Numbered from the stretch's first letter, positions 45,081 through 54,632 are shown. The stretch is 64,000 nucleotides of DNA from an uncultured Clostridia bacterium (GCA_947627135.1 CANQUV010000007.1:1-64000); one strand, 5' to 3'. Notes: generated from the sequence alone by a model not told the origin. Numbers and translations: made by a program.

Positions 45081-45943
45081 GTATAATTGAAACAAAGGAT
45101 TTGTCTTTTGTTTACGGTATAGGAACCCCGTTCGAAAAAAGAGCAGTAAACAATGTTAATATAAAAATAGAAAAAGGTGAATTTGTCGGAATAATGGGAC
45201 ATACCGGTTCAGGCAAATCTACCTTTGTTCAAATGCTGAACGGTTTAATCAAACCAACTTCGGGACAAGTATTTATAAACGGTAAAAATATTTGGGAAAA
45301 TCCAAAGGAAATAAGAAAAGTAAGGTTTCAGGTAGGAATGGTTTTTCAATATCCCGAATATCAGCTTTTTGAAGAGACTGTATATAAAGATATTTCATTC
45401 GGACCTAAAAATATGGAACTAACCGAATCGGAAATAGATAAAAAAGTAAGAGATGCAGCAAGATTTGTAAATTTAAGTGAAGAGCTTCTCCATAAATCGC
45501 CGTTTGATCTGTCAGGCGGAGAAAAACGCCGTGCGGCTATTGCAGGAGTGCTTTCAATGGACCCCGATGTACTTATTCTTGATGAACCTACCGCAGGTTT
45601 AGACCCGGTGGGACGAGATGTGCTTTTAAGTCAGATTTGCCAGTATCATAAGGAGAGACAAAATACTGTTTTGCTTGTTTCTCACAGTATGGAGGATATT
45701 GCAAGAGTATCAGACAGAATTATGGTTATGAATAAATCAAACCTTGAAATGTTTGATAAACCAAAAAATGTTTTCTCGCATGATAAATACCTAGAAGAAA
45801 TCGGACTTCGTGTACCGCAGATAACAAAAATAATGGCTGTTTTAAAAGAAAAGGGCTATGATTTTTCAGACGGAATTTTAACTGTGGAACAAGCCTTTGT
45901 AGAAATTCTAACAAAATTGAATAAGGAGGGAAAGCTATGGTAA
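45077..45943 (+). CDS. ecfA2: ECF transporter ATPase EcfA2
   Basis: This is the second ABC ATPase of the ECF module, 288 residues: Walker [12 protein letters not shown]-loop [13 protein letters not shown], signature [13 protein letters not shown], Walker [14 protein letters not shown] and H-loop LVSHSMEDI. The start ATG overlaps the ecfA1 stop; GGAGGG lies just upstream. Its end overlaps ecfT by seven bases. The sequence differs from EcfA1 in the signature (EKRRAA against QKQRIA), as usual for the A1/A2 pair. Confidence 0.96.
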   Translation: MSIIETKDLSFVYGIGTPFEKRAVNNVNIKIEKGEFVGIMGHTGSGKSTFVQMLNGLIKPTSGQVFINGKNIWENPKEIRKVRFQVGMVFQYPEYQLFEETVYKDISFGPKNMELTESEIDKKVRDAARFVNLSEELLHKSPFDLSGGEKRRAAIAGVLSMDPDVLILDEPTAGLDPVGRDVLLSQICQYHKERQNTVLLVSHSMEDIARVSDRIMVMNKSNLEMFDKPKNVFSHDKYLEEIGLRVPQITKIMAVLKEKGYDFSDGILTVEQAFVEILTKLNKEGKLW

Positions 45944-46749
45944 GAGATGTAACTTTAGGCCAGTATCTTCCCGGAAAAAGTCTTATTCACAGAATGGATG
46001 CGAGAGCAAAAATTATTTTGCTTATTTCATTTATCGTATTAATATTCTGCGCATTTAATTTCGTATCTTTGGCACTGACAGCTGCGGTTACTGTTATAAT
46101 CGTACTTTCAAGCGGTATCCCTTTAAAAATGTATTTAAAAGGTCTGAAGGTAATTATAGTAATAGTTATTATAACCTCAATTTTAAATATCTTTTACGGA
46201 ATAGGTGAACCTCTTTTCCAATGGGGATTTTTAACAATAACATGGTCGGGAATCAGCAGGGCAATATTTGTAACCATAAGAATCATTTGTTTAATTCTTG
46301 CAACATCAGCCTTAACCTTTACCACATCTCCCACAGATTTAACAGACGCCATTGAAAGATTGATGAAGCCTCTAAAGGTTTTTCATATAAAGGTTCATGA
46401 AATAGCTATGATGATGACAATTGCACTAAGATTTATTCCGACTCTGCTTGAAGAAACAGATAAAATAATGCAGGCGCAGAAGGCGAGAGGAGCAGATATG
46501 GATTCAGGGAATATAATTCAAAGAATTAAAGCTCTTATACCTGTTTTAATACCGCTTTTTGTATCCTCCTTCAGAAGGGCTTATGAGCTTGCCATGGCTA
46601 TGGAATGTCGTTGTTATCAGGGAGGAGAAGGAAGAACTAAAATGAAAGTGCTGCATATAGCAAAAATTGACTATATAGTAATTTCTTTAATGATAGTAGT
46701 TTTGGCAGGAGTAATTTTATGCAACATATTTTTTCCGACAGTTGTATGA
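45937..46749 (+). CDS. ecfT: ECF transporter T-component EcfT
   Basis: EcfT is the membrane coupler between the ATPases and interchangeable S-components. The 270-residue protein has about five helices and the T-component markers: GQYLPGKSLIHRMDARAKII at the N-terminus, and the coupling-helix Ala-Arg-Gly motifs AQKARGADM and AMAMECRCYQ. The start is an ATG behind AAGGAGG, overlapping the ecfA2 end. truA begins inside its 3' end. Confidence 0.96.
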   Translation: MVRDVTLGQYLPGKSLIHRMDARAKIILLISFIVLIFCAFNFVSLALTAAVTVIIVLSSGIPLKMYLKGLKVIIVIVIITSILNIFYGIGEPLFQWGFLTITWSGISRAIFVTIRIICLILATSALTFTTSPTDLTDAIERLMKPLKVFHIKVHEIAMMMTIALRFIPTLLEETDKIMQAQKARGADMDSGNIIQRIKALIPVLIPLFVSSFRRAYELAMAMECRCYQGGEGRTKMKVLHIAKIDYIVISLMIVVLAGVILCNIFFPTVV

Positions 46750-47525
46750 ATAGAATAAGTAGTATAAGCAGAGAAAAAAATAGCGGTATAAAGAATTTGC
46801 TGTTAACAATTTCGTATGACGGAAGCTGTTTTCACGGCTGGCAGATCCAGCAAAATGCAGTAACGGTACAGCAGATTTTTCAGGAAGCACTTTATAAAAT
46901 AATTTCACAAATTCCTGATATTAAAGGTTGCAGCAGAACAGATTCAGGAGTTCATGCTAATATGTATTGTATAAGTATGAAAACCGACCATCCTATTTCT
47001 TCTGTAAGACTGAAAGCAGCGCTTAACCGTTATTTGCCTAAATCAATAGCAGTGCTTGACTGTAAAGAAGTATCTGCTGATTTTCATGCCAGATACAGCT
47101 GTAAAAGCAAGGAATATATTTATAAAATTTGGAATGATGAAGTAAGAAATCCGTTTTTAGATGGATATGCACTTCATTATAGATATTATTTAGATGAGAA
47201 AATGTTAAATAAAGCTTCGCAGGCTTATGTAGGAAAACATGACTTTACCTCATTTTGCACAAAAGATAAAAGAGAAAAAGGTGATTTTACCAGAAATGTA
47301 AAAATGTTTTCCGTTGAAAGAAATGATAAGGTTATAACTATGAAAGTAGAAGCAGATGGTTTTTTATATAATATGGTAAGGATAATGGTAGGAACACTTT
47401 TACGAGTACAGCAAGGAAAAATCAAGTGGAATGAGATCCCCGAAATAATTGAGCGAAAAAACAGAAAGTATGCAGGACCGACTGCACCTGCACATGGACT
47501 TTATCTTAATAAAGTAAATTATTGA
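46719..47525 (+). CDS. truA: tRNA pseudouridine synthase A
   Basis: TruA makes pseudouridine at positions 38-40 of tRNA. Motifs are LLLTISYDGSCFHGWQIQ, the catalytic Asp in CSRTDSGVHANMY, and the C-terminal FLYNMVRIMVGTLL. Two starts are possible: ATG at 46719, with an ideal ribosome site (AGGAG, seven bases upstream) but overlapping ecfT by 31 bases, or ATG at 46746, with an ATGA overlap but no clear site. I prefer the first. It is the end of the ecfA1-A2-T-truA unit, a common clostridial arrangement. Confidence 0.93.
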   Translation: MQHIFSDSCMNRISSISREKNSGIKNLLLTISYDGSCFHGWQIQQNAVTVQQIFQEALYKIISQIPDIKGCSRTDSGVHANMYCISMKTDHPISSVRLKAALNRYLPKSIAVLDCKEVSADFHARYSCKSKEYIYKIWNDEVRNPFLDGYALHYRYYLDEKMLNKASQAYVGKHDFTSFCTKDKREKGDFTRNVKMFSVERNDKVITMKVEADGFLYNMVRIMVGTLLRVQQGKIKWNEIPEIIERKNRKYAGPTAPAHGLYLNKVNY

Positions 47526-47538
47526 AAGGGGCATAAAA

Positions 47539-48795
47539 ATGTTTAATAAAAATCGTGGCAGATATGCAGAACAAAAGGCAAAAAAGTTAAACCGTGATGT
47601 AATAAGCTATGAAGAAGTGCCTCTTGATGATTATGAAGAGGAAACAACAAGAGTATCTTCGGTAGATGCAAAAAAAATCGTAAAAATAGTAATATTGCTT
47701 TTAATATTGGGACTTATAGTATTTGCGTTTGCAAACAGAAACAGTCTTACCCCTGAAAATATATCAAACTGGTTTAAATATGATGTTTTAGGACAGGGAG
47801 AAGGCAAAGGCTATCCTGTAAATATTTTAGGTACAAATGTAGATGCAAATAATATGATAACCGTGGGGAACACATTATCTTATGCCTCGGATACATCATT
47901 TGTAACACTTAGTTCCAACGCCAGTGAAATTCAAAACTTCCAGTTAAGCTATGCAACTCCTGTTATTTCCAATAACGGTAATAACCTGCTTGTATATAGT
48001 TTAGGTGGAAAAGAATATAATGTGGGAACAACAAATGAAATTACCTATACAGGAAAAACAGAAGATAATATTTTTACGGGAGATATTTCAGGTTCGGGAG
48101 TTTATGGAATAGTAACTCAAACAAGCGGTTATCTTTCAAAGCTATATGTTTTTAATAAGGAAAATAAGCAAATTTATACATATTCTTTTTCTGATTATTA
48201 CATAACATCTTTGACAATCAATTCAAGCGGCACACAATGTGTAGCCTGTGGAATATCAGCAAAACAGGGAAGCTTTTCAGGAATGGTTTACGTTCTTGAC
48301 TTTAAGCAAGAAAAACCGTTGAGTACCAGTGAAATTAATGAAAATGTAATTTACAGATCAGAGTATTTATCATCAAACGAAGTTTGTTTAATTGGTGACA
48401 CAGCCTCATATATATTAAATGTTTCAGACGGTAAATTAAATGAAAATTCATATAATCAAATGTCGCTTACAGCATTTGATGTAAACGAAAGTACCGGAAA
48501 TTACTCAATATCACTATCAAGAACAGGCGACGGTTACTCCTGTACAATTAAAACATTTAATTCAAAAGGAGATAATGTATCAGAAATTGAAACAGATTAT
48601 AGAATTTCAGCATTAACTTTGCAAAGAGGAAATATTTATATTTTAGAAAATAATCTTGTTCATTGTTATGATTTCAGCAGTAATGAAAAAAGCTCAGGCG
48701 ATGCAGGAACAGGTGCAAAGCAAATAAAGGTATTATCAGACGGAACAGTTTTTGTGATCGGTGTAAATGAAATAAGAAAAGCAGAATTAAAATAA
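47539..48795 (+). CDS. DUF5711-like membrane-anchored protein
   Basis: The 418-residue protein has a charged cytoplasmic N-terminus (1-47), one membrane helix (about 48-64) and an extracytoplasmic domain of about 350 residues with repeated short beta-strand segments (SYASDTSFVTLSSNASEIQN, NNLLVYSLGGKEYNVG), suggesting a beta-propeller. It resembles DUF5711 family proteins, of unknown function. The ribosome site is AAAGGGGC. It is followed closely by cvpA and pgsA (20 and 15 bp gaps), so the three are likely one unit. Confidence 0.75.
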   Translation: MFNKNRGRYAEQKAKKLNRDVISYEEVPLDDYEEETTRVSSVDAKKIVKIVILLLILGLIVFAFANRNSLTPENISNWFKYDVLGQGEGKGYPVNILGTNVDANNMITVGNTLSYASDTSFVTLSSNASEIQNFQLSYATPVISNNGNNLLVYSLGGKEYNVGTTNEITYTGKTEDNIFTGDISGSGVYGIVTQTSGYLSKLYVFNKENKQIYTYSFSDYYITSLTINSSGTQCVACGISAKQGSFSGMVYVLDFKQEKPLSTSEINENVIYRSEYLSSNEVCLIGDTASYILNVSDGKLNENSYNQMSLTAFDVNESTGNYSISLSRTGDGYSCTIKTFNSKGDNVSEIETDYRISALTLQRGNIYILENNLVHCYDFSSNEKSSGDAGTGAKQIKVLSDGTVFVIGVNEIRKAELK

Positions 48796-48815
48796 TTTGT
48801 AATTAAGGTGATATT

Positions 48816-49541
48816 TTGCTTGATTTAATAATTATTCTGATATTTGTAATCTTCGTTCTAATAGGAATTAAACGAGGTGCGATAAAAACTCTTTTAAATT
48901 TAATAAGTGTATGTTTATCTGTATTTTTGTCATCGGTATTAGGTTCCAATATATCTAATTGGGTATATAATGTGTTATTTAAAAATGGTATAATACAAGG
49001 TGTAAACAATACTCTGAATCAAACCGATGTAGCAGATGCAGTAGAAAATGCAATAAATTCAATTCCAGATGTTGTATATAATGCATTGTCTGTTTTCGGA
49101 GTAACTAAAGAATCTTTGCTTTTACAGACAGAAGGTGCAGTCAATAGCACTCAAAGCAGTATAGCAAATGTAGTAGAAGGAGTAATAAGACCTATTTTAA
49201 CTTCAATAATCAGCTTTTTTTTAATTATAATACTATTTATACTTTTGCTTGTATTATTTAAATTTTTAATAAGGCTGATTAACGGAATTTTTGAACTTCC
49301 GGTACTTCATACATTTAACAGAATGCTGGGAGGTATATTAGGGGCAGTTGAAGGTGGGGCAATAGTTTATATGTTTGTTTTGCTGATAAAAATTATTTTG
49401 CCATTTGCCGGAGATGATTTCTTTATAACACAACAAATGATAGAAGAAAGCATAATTTTTAAAACAATGTATGAAATAAATATATTTAATAATATTACAC
49501 AAATAACCAAAAATGTTTCAGCATTAACTATAAAAAATTAA
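48816..49541 (+). CDS. CvpA family membrane protein
   Basis: CvpA-like proteins are small membrane proteins linked to cell-envelope homeostasis; their biochemical role is unsettled. The 241-residue protein has an N-terminal helix pair with the family pattern IGIKRGAIKTLLNLISVCLS, an extracytoplasmic middle, then two helices and the conserved NRMLGGILGAVEGGAIVY. The start is TTG behind AAGGTG. It lies between the DUF5711-like gene and pgsA. Confidence 0.85.
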   Translation: MLDLIIILIFVIFVLIGIKRGAIKTLLNLISVCLSVFLSSVLGSNISNWVYNVLFKNGIIQGVNNTLNQTDVADAVENAINSIPDVVYNALSVFGVTKESLLLQTEGAVNSTQSSIANVVEGVIRPILTSIISFFLIIILFILLLVLFKFLIRLINGIFELPVLHTFNRMLGGILGAVEGGAIVYMFVLLIKIILPFAGDDFFITQQMIEESIIFKTMYEINIFNNITQITKNVSALTIKN

Positions 49542-49556
49542 AAGGAAATGGGAAAG

Positions 49557-50141
49557 ATGGAAAAGAAAACAATAAAAATATCGGATTTTTTTACCATACC
49601 GAATTTATTAACTTATTTGCGAATAATTTTAATAGTACCGTTTGTAATATACTTTCTTAAACAGAAATATATATTGGCGATGATTTTAATAGGCATTTCG
49701 GCACTTTCAGATTGCTGCGACGGTTTTATTGCGAGAAAATTTAATCAGGTAACAGATTTAGGAAAGCTGCTAGACCCTATTGCAGATAAACTTACTTTAC
49801 TTGCAGTTATGGTATGTATTACAATATATACGCCGATCATACTGCCTGTAATGATAATTCTTGTTGCTAAAGATATAATAATGCTAATAGGCGGCACAAG
49901 ACTTTTAAAAAAAGGGCTTACACCTCCGGCAGCAAAATGGTATGGAAAAATAGGAACAATAGTTTTTTATTTTTCCGTAATTTTAATTGTATTTTTAAAG
50001 GCAGTGTTCGGATATGAAAATGCAGTTTTATCGTTAACACTTCTGTCAATTACGGCATTAGTAATGATTTATGCGCTCGTTCAATATTATTTAATATACT
50101 TACAATTAATAAAAGGAAAAAAAGAGGAATTGAAAAAATAA
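49557..50141 (+). CDS. pgsA: CDP-diacylglycerol-glycerol-3-phosphate phosphatidyltransferase
   Basis: PgsA makes phosphatidylglycerol phosphate, the precursor of phosphatidylglycerol. The 194-residue membrane protein carries the CDP-alcohol phosphotransferase motif D-x2-D-G-x2-A-R-x8-G-x3-D-x3-D, seen as DCCDGFIARKFNQ then GKLLDPIADK. About six helices are visible. I chose the ATG at 49557 (AAAGGA ten bases upstream) over the ATG at 49548, which touches that site. The clpE promoter lies within its 3' end. Confidence 0.92.
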   Translation: MEKKTIKISDFFTIPNLLTYLRIILIVPFVIYFLKQKYILAMILIGISALSDCCDGFIARKFNQVTDLGKLLDPIADKLTLLAVMVCITIYTPIILPVMIILVAKDIIMLIGGTRLLKKGLTPPAAKWYGKIGTIVFYFSVILIVFLKAVFGYENAVLSLTLLSITALVMIYALVQYYLIYLQLIKGKKEELKK

Positions 50142-50158
50142 AAAATATGTTATATAAT
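50130..50158 (+). promoter_or_regulatory. clpE promoter
   Basis: TTGAAA at 50130-50135 and TATAAT at 50153-50158 with 17-bp spacing, 70 bases before clpE and overlapping the pgsA stop. No clear CtsR operator was found. Confidence 0.7.
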
Positions 50159-50227
50159 AGCGTAAAACTTTTCAATTAACTTGTTATTATTTAAAATAGA
50201 TTAAAGATTTTATAAAAGGAGATTAAT

Positions 50228-52576
50228 ATGCTTTGTAGTAGATGTGGAAAAAGACAAGCAGTTGTCTTTGTTTCTTCCGAAAATACAAAAGAAACGCCGA
50301 CACAAGGTTATTGTTTAACATGTGCAAAAGAACTTGGAATCAAGCCGGTAGAGGATCTTATCAATAAGATGGGCATTACAGATGATGATTTAGATGCAGT
50401 TCAGGATCAAATGAACAGTATTATGTCAAATCTTGGTGACAGTGGCGACATTTCAAAATTAATGGAAAATGTTGATATGAACAGCCTTATGGGAGAAATG
50501 AGCAACTTAGACGAAGAAAGTAATGATGAAGATGATTTTACTCCCGGCGGAGCACCTGCATTTCCGGCATTTTTCAATAGTATTTTCGGTGCCGGAAATC
50601 AAAACAGAGAAAATAATCAGAGTGTAAATAATACGAAAGGCAAAAAAAAGGAAAGAAAAGAAAAAAACAGAAAGCATCTTAACTTATACTGCGAAAACCT
50701 TACAAAGAAAGCACTTGAAGGTAATATAGACAGGATAATCGGCAGAGATTACGAAATTGAGAGAGTTATACAAATTTTATCGAGAAGAACAAAAAATAAT
50801 CCTTGTTTAATAGGAGAGCCGGGTGTAGGTAAAACAGCTATTGCAGAAGGTTTAGCTTTAAGAATTGCGTCAGGAAATGTGCCGCAAAGATTAAAGGATA
50901 AAGAGATTGAACTACTTGATTTAACATCACTTGTAGCTGGTACACAATTCAGAGGCCAGTTTGAGAGCCGTATAAAAGGATTAACACAAGAAATTAAAGA
51001 AGCGGGAAATGTCATTCTGTTTATAGATGAGGTTCATAATCTTGTAGGAACCGGCGACAGCGAGGGAACAATGAATGCTGCCAATATTTTAAAGCCTGCA
51101 CTTTCAAGAGGAGAAATACAGGTTATCGGAGCTACAACCTTTAATGAATACAGAAAGTATATTGAAAAGGACAGTGCTCTTGAAAGAAGATTTCAGCCTG
51201 TAAAGGTTACAGAACCTGCTATTGAAGATTCAGTGAAGATCATAGACGGTATAAAAGATTACTATGAAAATCATCATAGAGTAACAGTAAATGATGATAT
51301 AGTAAGAAAAGTGGTAGTTTTGTCAGAGCGTTATATTACAGACAGATTTTTACCGGATAAAGCAATAGATTTGCTTGATGAAAGCTGTGCATGTGCAGCC
51401 CTTAGAAATAAGGACATGGAGCGTTTTGATAAGCTTAAGGATGATAGACAAAAATATGTTTTAAAAAGCGAGGAGCTTTCTTCTGCGGAAGAAATTGATT
51501 ATGAACAACTTGCAGATATTAAAAGTCGGCTTGCAAAAATAGATAAGGAAATTCTTTCAATTGACCCCGAATCAATTAAATCAACTGTAACAGAAGAGGA
51601 TATTGCCAAAGTTATTGAACTTTGGACAGGTATTCCTGCATCAAGAATTAAAGAAAATGAGCTTGCAAAGCTTTCTGATTTAGAAAATGAATTAAAGAAA
51701 AAGATTATTGGTCAGGACGAAGCGGTAAATGTGCTTTCTTCAGCAATTAAAAGAAGCAGAGTTCAGATTTCACCAAGAAGAAAACCTGCGTCATTTATAT
51801 TTGTAGGGCCAACAGGCGTTGGTAAAACAGAACTTGTTAAAGTACTTTCACAACAGCTTTTCGATACTCCGGAAACGCTTATAAGACTTGATATGTCAGA
51901 ATTTATGGAGAAACATTCGGTTTCAAAAATTATCGGTTCGCCTCCGGGTTATGTTGGCTATGACGAAGCAGGTCAGGTAACGGAAAAAGTAAGAAGAAGA
52001 CCATATTCAGTTTTACTTTTTGATGAAATTGAGAAAGCTCATCCCGATGTTTTAAATATTCTTCTTCAAATTCTTGACGAGGGAAAAGTTACAGATGCTC
52101 ACGGTAGAACAGTCAACTTTGAAAATACAGTAATCGTAATGACATCAAATGCAGGTTCAGCTAAAAAAGAAAATGCATTGGGATTTGGAAAAACCCAAGA
52201 CGATGCAAATAAAGAAAAGGTAATGAAAGCATTAAATGAGTTTTTACGCCCTGAATTTATTGCAAGAGTTGATGAAATAATTGTGTTTAAAGAATTATCA
52301 AAAGATAATTTCAAATCGATTGCAAAGCTTATGCTTGAAGAGTATGTACCTGTACTTAAAGAAAAGCATATTGCCTTCACTTATGATGAAAAGGCTTGTG
52401 AATATCTTGCAGAGAAAGCTTACGGAGGAAATAGTGGTGCAAGAGATTTAAGAAATCTTATAAGAAGAGAAGTAGAAGATAAAATTGCCCAGTCAATGAT
52501 AGATTCAAAGGACATAGCGCTTTCAGGAATTCATCTTTCTTTTGAAGATGATAAAATATCTGTTAAAACAATATAA
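50228..52576 (+). CDS. clpE: Clp protease ATPase, ClpE-like
   Basis: Clp ATPases unfold proteins for ClpP. The 782-residue protein has an N-terminal zinc finger (Cys3, Cys6, Cys29, Cys32), the mark of ClpE rather than ClpC, then an acidic linker (about 85-140), AAA-1 with Walker A GEPGVGKTAI and Walker B VILFIDEVHNL, a short coiled-coil middle domain, AAA-2 with GPTGVGKTEL and LLFDEIEKAHPDV, the LGF loop (ENALGFGKT) used to dock on ClpP, and the C-terminal D2-small domain. A strong ribosome site (AAAGGAGA) precedes the ATG. In low-G+C bacteria ClpE is usually heat-inducible. Confidence 0.93.
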   Translation: MLCSRCGKRQAVVFVSSENTKETPTQGYCLTCAKELGIKPVEDLINKMGITDDDLDAVQDQMNSIMSNLGDSGDISKLMENVDMNSLMGEMSNLDEESNDEDDFTPGGAPAFPAFFNSIFGAGNQNRENNQSVNNTKGKKKERKEKNRKHLNLYCENLTKKALEGNIDRIIGRDYEIERVIQILSRRTKNNPCLIGEPGVGKTAIAEGLALRIASGNVPQRLKDKEIELLDLTSLVAGTQFRGQFESRIKGLTQEIKEAGNVILFIDEVHNLVGTGDSEGTMNAANILKPALSRGEIQVIGATTFNEYRKYIEKDSALERRFQPVKVTEPAIEDSVKIIDGIKDYYENHHRVTVNDDIVRKVVVLSERYITDRFLPDKAIDLLDESCACAALRNKDMERFDKLKDDRQKYVLKSEELSSAEEIDYEQLADIKSRLAKIDKEILSIDPESIKSTVTEEDIAKVIELWTGIPASRIKENELAKLSDLENELKKKIIGQDEAVNVLSSAIKRSRVQISPRRKPASFIFVGPTGVGKTELVKVLSQQLFDTPETLIRLDMSEFMEKHSVSKIIGSPPGYVGYDEAGQVTEKVRRRPYSVLLFDEIEKAHPDVLNILLQILDEGKVTDAHGRTVNFENTVIVMTSNAGSAKKENALGFGKTQDDANKEKVMKALNEFLRPEFIARVDEIIVFKELSKDNFKSIAKLMLEEYVPVLKEKHIAFTYDEKACEYLAEKAYGGNSGARDLRNLIRREVEDKIAQSMIDSKDIALSGIHLSFEDDKISVKTI

Positions 52577-52586
52577 AATATACTAA

Positions 52587-52640
52587 CTAAACCGACTTGA
52601 TTTGAAAATTTATCAAATTAAGTCGGTTAGTGTTTTATAT
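52587..52640 (+). terminator. clpE terminator
   Basis: A long imperfect stem (CTAAACCGACTTGATTT with AAATTAAGTCGGTTAG) followed by TGTTTTAT, just after clpE. Confidence 0.7.
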
Positions 52641-52676
52641 TAGCCTGCGAAATATTTAAAAATTTAAAATAAAATC

Positions 52677-52705
52677 TTGACAAAATATATCTGTTATGTT
52701 ATACT
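52677..52705 (+). promoter_or_regulatory. tRNA-Gly promoter
   Basis: TTGACA at 52677-52682 and TATACT at 52700-52705 with 17-bp spacing, 29 bases before the tRNA. Confidence 0.8.
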
Positions 52706-52733
52706 AAATAACGCTGAAAACAAAAGCATATTT

Positions 52734-52807
52734 GCGGATGTAGTTTAGTGGTAGAACTTCAGCCTTCCAAGCTGATCGTGTGAGTTCGATTCTCATCATC
52801 CGCTCCA
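52734..52807 (+). tRNA. tRNA-Gly (UCC)
   Basis: A full cloverleaf: acceptor stem GCGGATG with CATCCGC (52734-52740 and 52797-52803), anticodon loop CTTCCAA in the stem CAGC/GCTG giving anticodon TCC, T-loop TTCGATT, discriminator T and an encoded CCA end. It has its own strong promoter. Confidence 0.96.
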
Positions 52808-52873
52808 TTTGTAAATTTGTCCAAACTTTTATAAGTTTAGACTTAAAATATTTAGTATCAATTTCAAAAGAAG

Positions 52874-53068
52874 TTGGTACTTTTTTTATGTTGGCTCTAT
52901 GTCAATAGTTGGGGTAAACCCGAAAAAAGAGAATTAGATAATAGATTAAGAAAAATAAAAGATACAGAAATTGCAAAAAAATTAAAGGTAGCACAATATA
53001 CTATAAGTGAAATGTTTGCATTGATAACTGCTATGATGATAAATGCTACAAGACCATTACAGAGTTAA
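52874..53068 (+). pseudogene. Doubtful short open frame
   Basis: A frame of about 64 codons runs through the gap after the tRNA. Its middle (EIAKKLKVAQYTISEMF) looks like a helix-turn-helix recognition segment, but the only starts are TTG codons without a ribosome site and the N-terminal part is not protein-like. It may be the remnant of a small DNA-binding protein or mobile-element gene. The remainder of 52808-53411 shows only two terminators. Confidence 0.25.
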
Positions 53069-53216
53069 TATAGTTTATAAATTACAATTTGTATTAATAT
53101 CAATTTTTACAAATTTTAATTTAATATCGTAAAAATAAAATATAAATCGTTTATATAGTATTAATTTAGATAAACAATGAAAAAGTTTAAAATAAGCTAA
53201 CCATTTATTCCAAAAT

Positions 53217-53250
53217 AAAAAGACGCTTTTATAAGCGTCTTTTTTGTTTT
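53217..53250 (+). terminator. Terminator
   Basis: A 12-bp stem AAAAAGACGCTT/AAGCGTCTTTTT (53217-53228 with 53233-53244), followed by TTGTTTTT. It is strong, but no intact gene lies upstream after the tRNA. Confidence 0.75.
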
Positions 53251-53360
53251 TGTTATAATGTTATATGTATTTTTATTTAACTAATATTTTAATTTTTTGA
53301 AATAGTCTTAAAATCGTAAAAAGCGAGATTTTAAAACTTCTATAAAATAACTGTTATAAA

Positions 53361-53386
53361 GTGTATCGGATGCTTTTCTGATACGC
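53361..53386 (-). terminator. Terminator of C39 peptidase gene
   Basis: An imperfect 9-10 bp stem (GTGTATCGGA with TCTGATACGC) downstream of the minus-strand peptidase gene, with a modest T-rich tract. Confidence 0.5.
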
Positions 53387-53411
53387 TTTAGTTTAAAGAT
53401 TAAATTAAATA

Positions 53412-54446
53412 TTACTTTACTACAATTGCCTGCGTACCGATTTGCGAATATCTTTCCTCAAATATTGTTTTTTCAAATACAGAAATATCACCTGCTATGG
53501 AGTCACAAAGGTAATAATTTTCTTTATCATACCCAACAAGTACCATACAATGCTCGTGCATATTCCAGTCAACGGTATCTCCGATTTTATGTGTTGCATT
53601 TTCGTCAACATAATTTACAGTCCAACTTGCTTTTACAAACGGCTCCTGCATACCTGCGGTAGACCAAATCATAACAGGAATATTATTTCGTACATATTCT
53701 TTGCAAAGATCCTCCATTGATTCGCCTATAATCGGATAGGCTGTAAGTTTAGAATTGGTTGTTTTAATGAAATTGTTCATACATTTAGCCATTCCGGGTG
53801 CATTTATACCATATCCGAATAAAATATCACCGGCAAATGCAGAATTCATATCAGGTCCGTAAAGAGTACCGTCTTCTCCGTAGGATACAGGCTTTATAGT
53901 TAAATAATTGTTTACAAATTCAGATACATCAATGTTAAAATCATAATATTGCAGAAGCATTGTGCAGGCGTATGTTTCACAGCATGCAAGAAATTCATCT
54001 TGAACAATAATAGGAACTCCTTTTATTTGATAAGAATCTTGATTAACATGAGCAGTTGTTTCGGGAACAGCAACGTTTTGTTCTGTTGCGTTATTTCCGA
54101 CAGCAGAAGCTATTACTATAATAATTATCAATATCACAACAAGAACCAGAGCAAGTCCTGCTACTCTTTTGTTTAAAAGACCTAATAGTTTCCACTTAAG
54201 TCCTTTTCTCTTTCTTATATTTCTGTTGACGTTTCTGTTACTGCCGTTTCTGTTACCGTAGTTTCTATTACTACTCTTTCTGTAATTTCTGTTTCGGTTA
54301 TTACTGTTTCTGTTATCTCTGTTTCTATTGTTATTACTTCTGTTGTTTCTGTTCGGGTTTGTATTTTTTACAGCGTCATCATCGTCAAAATAATAGTCAA
54401 AGTAATCTCCGTATCTGCTTGTATCTTTGTTAAAATCATCACCCAT
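53412..54446 (-). CDS. Membrane-tethered C39-family cysteine peptidase
   Basis: The 344-residue protein has three parts: an N-terminal cytoplasmic region (1-80) whose residues 32-77 are almost only Asn, Arg and Ser, one membrane helix (about 96-116), and an extracytoplasmic domain (about 135-344) of the Peptidase_C39-like type. The catalytic Cys is expected at 156 (LACCETYACTML), the His in MHEHCMVLVGYD, and the Asp in YYLCDS, so the triad looks intact. Its substrate is unknown. The gene stands alone on the minus strand; the ribosome site near the start is weak (GGGAGTGG). Confidence 0.82.
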   Translation of the reverse strand: MGDDFNKDTSRYGDYFDYYFDDDDAVKNTNPNRNNRSNNNRNRDNRNSNNRNRNYRKSSNRNYGNRNGSNRNVNRNIRKRKGLKWKLLGLLNKRVAGLALVLVVILIIIIVIASAVGNNATEQNVAVPETTAHVNQDSYQIKGVPIIVQDEFLACCETYACTMLLQYYDFNIDVSEFVNNYLTIKPVSYGEDGTLYGPDMNSAFAGDILFGYGINAPGMAKCMNNFIKTTNSKLTAYPIIGESMEDLCKEYVRNNIPVMIWSTAGMQEPFVKASWTVNYVDENATHKIGDTVDWNMHEHCMVLVGYDKENYYLCDSIAGDISVFEKTIFEERYSQIGTQAIVVK

Positions 54447-54535
54447 ACCTATATTACCACTCCCAATTGTTTTTGCAATATTATAAAAGCTTTTTTGCTG
54501 ATTTAAAATAGTTTTTAAAAGATGTGCCTTGTGCG

Positions 54536-54622
54536 TTAATAAAAAACTTTTTGCCCCTTATCGCTAAATTTATAATAATGGAGTTTTGAATCGTTTTAAT
54601 TAATAAATGATTTAGCGTCCAT
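54536..54622 (-). pseudogene. Short gene interrupted by in-frame TAA
   Basis: Right after the AbrB gene, a strong ribosome site (AAGGAG, 54629-54634) leads into ATG at 54622. Eight codons later a TAA (54596-54598) stops the frame, which then stays open for 19 more codons (KLHYYKFSDKGQKVFY). The layout suggests a cotranscribed gene that has been truncated and mutated. Nothing identifies the original product. Confidence 0.4.
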
Positions 54623-54632
54623 GATTAACTCC

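Noticed and set aside
53217-53250. Terminator as evidence of a missing gene after the tRNA
   Set aside because: The open frame at 52874-53068 lacks a credible start, and the hairpin may simply end the tRNA transcript.
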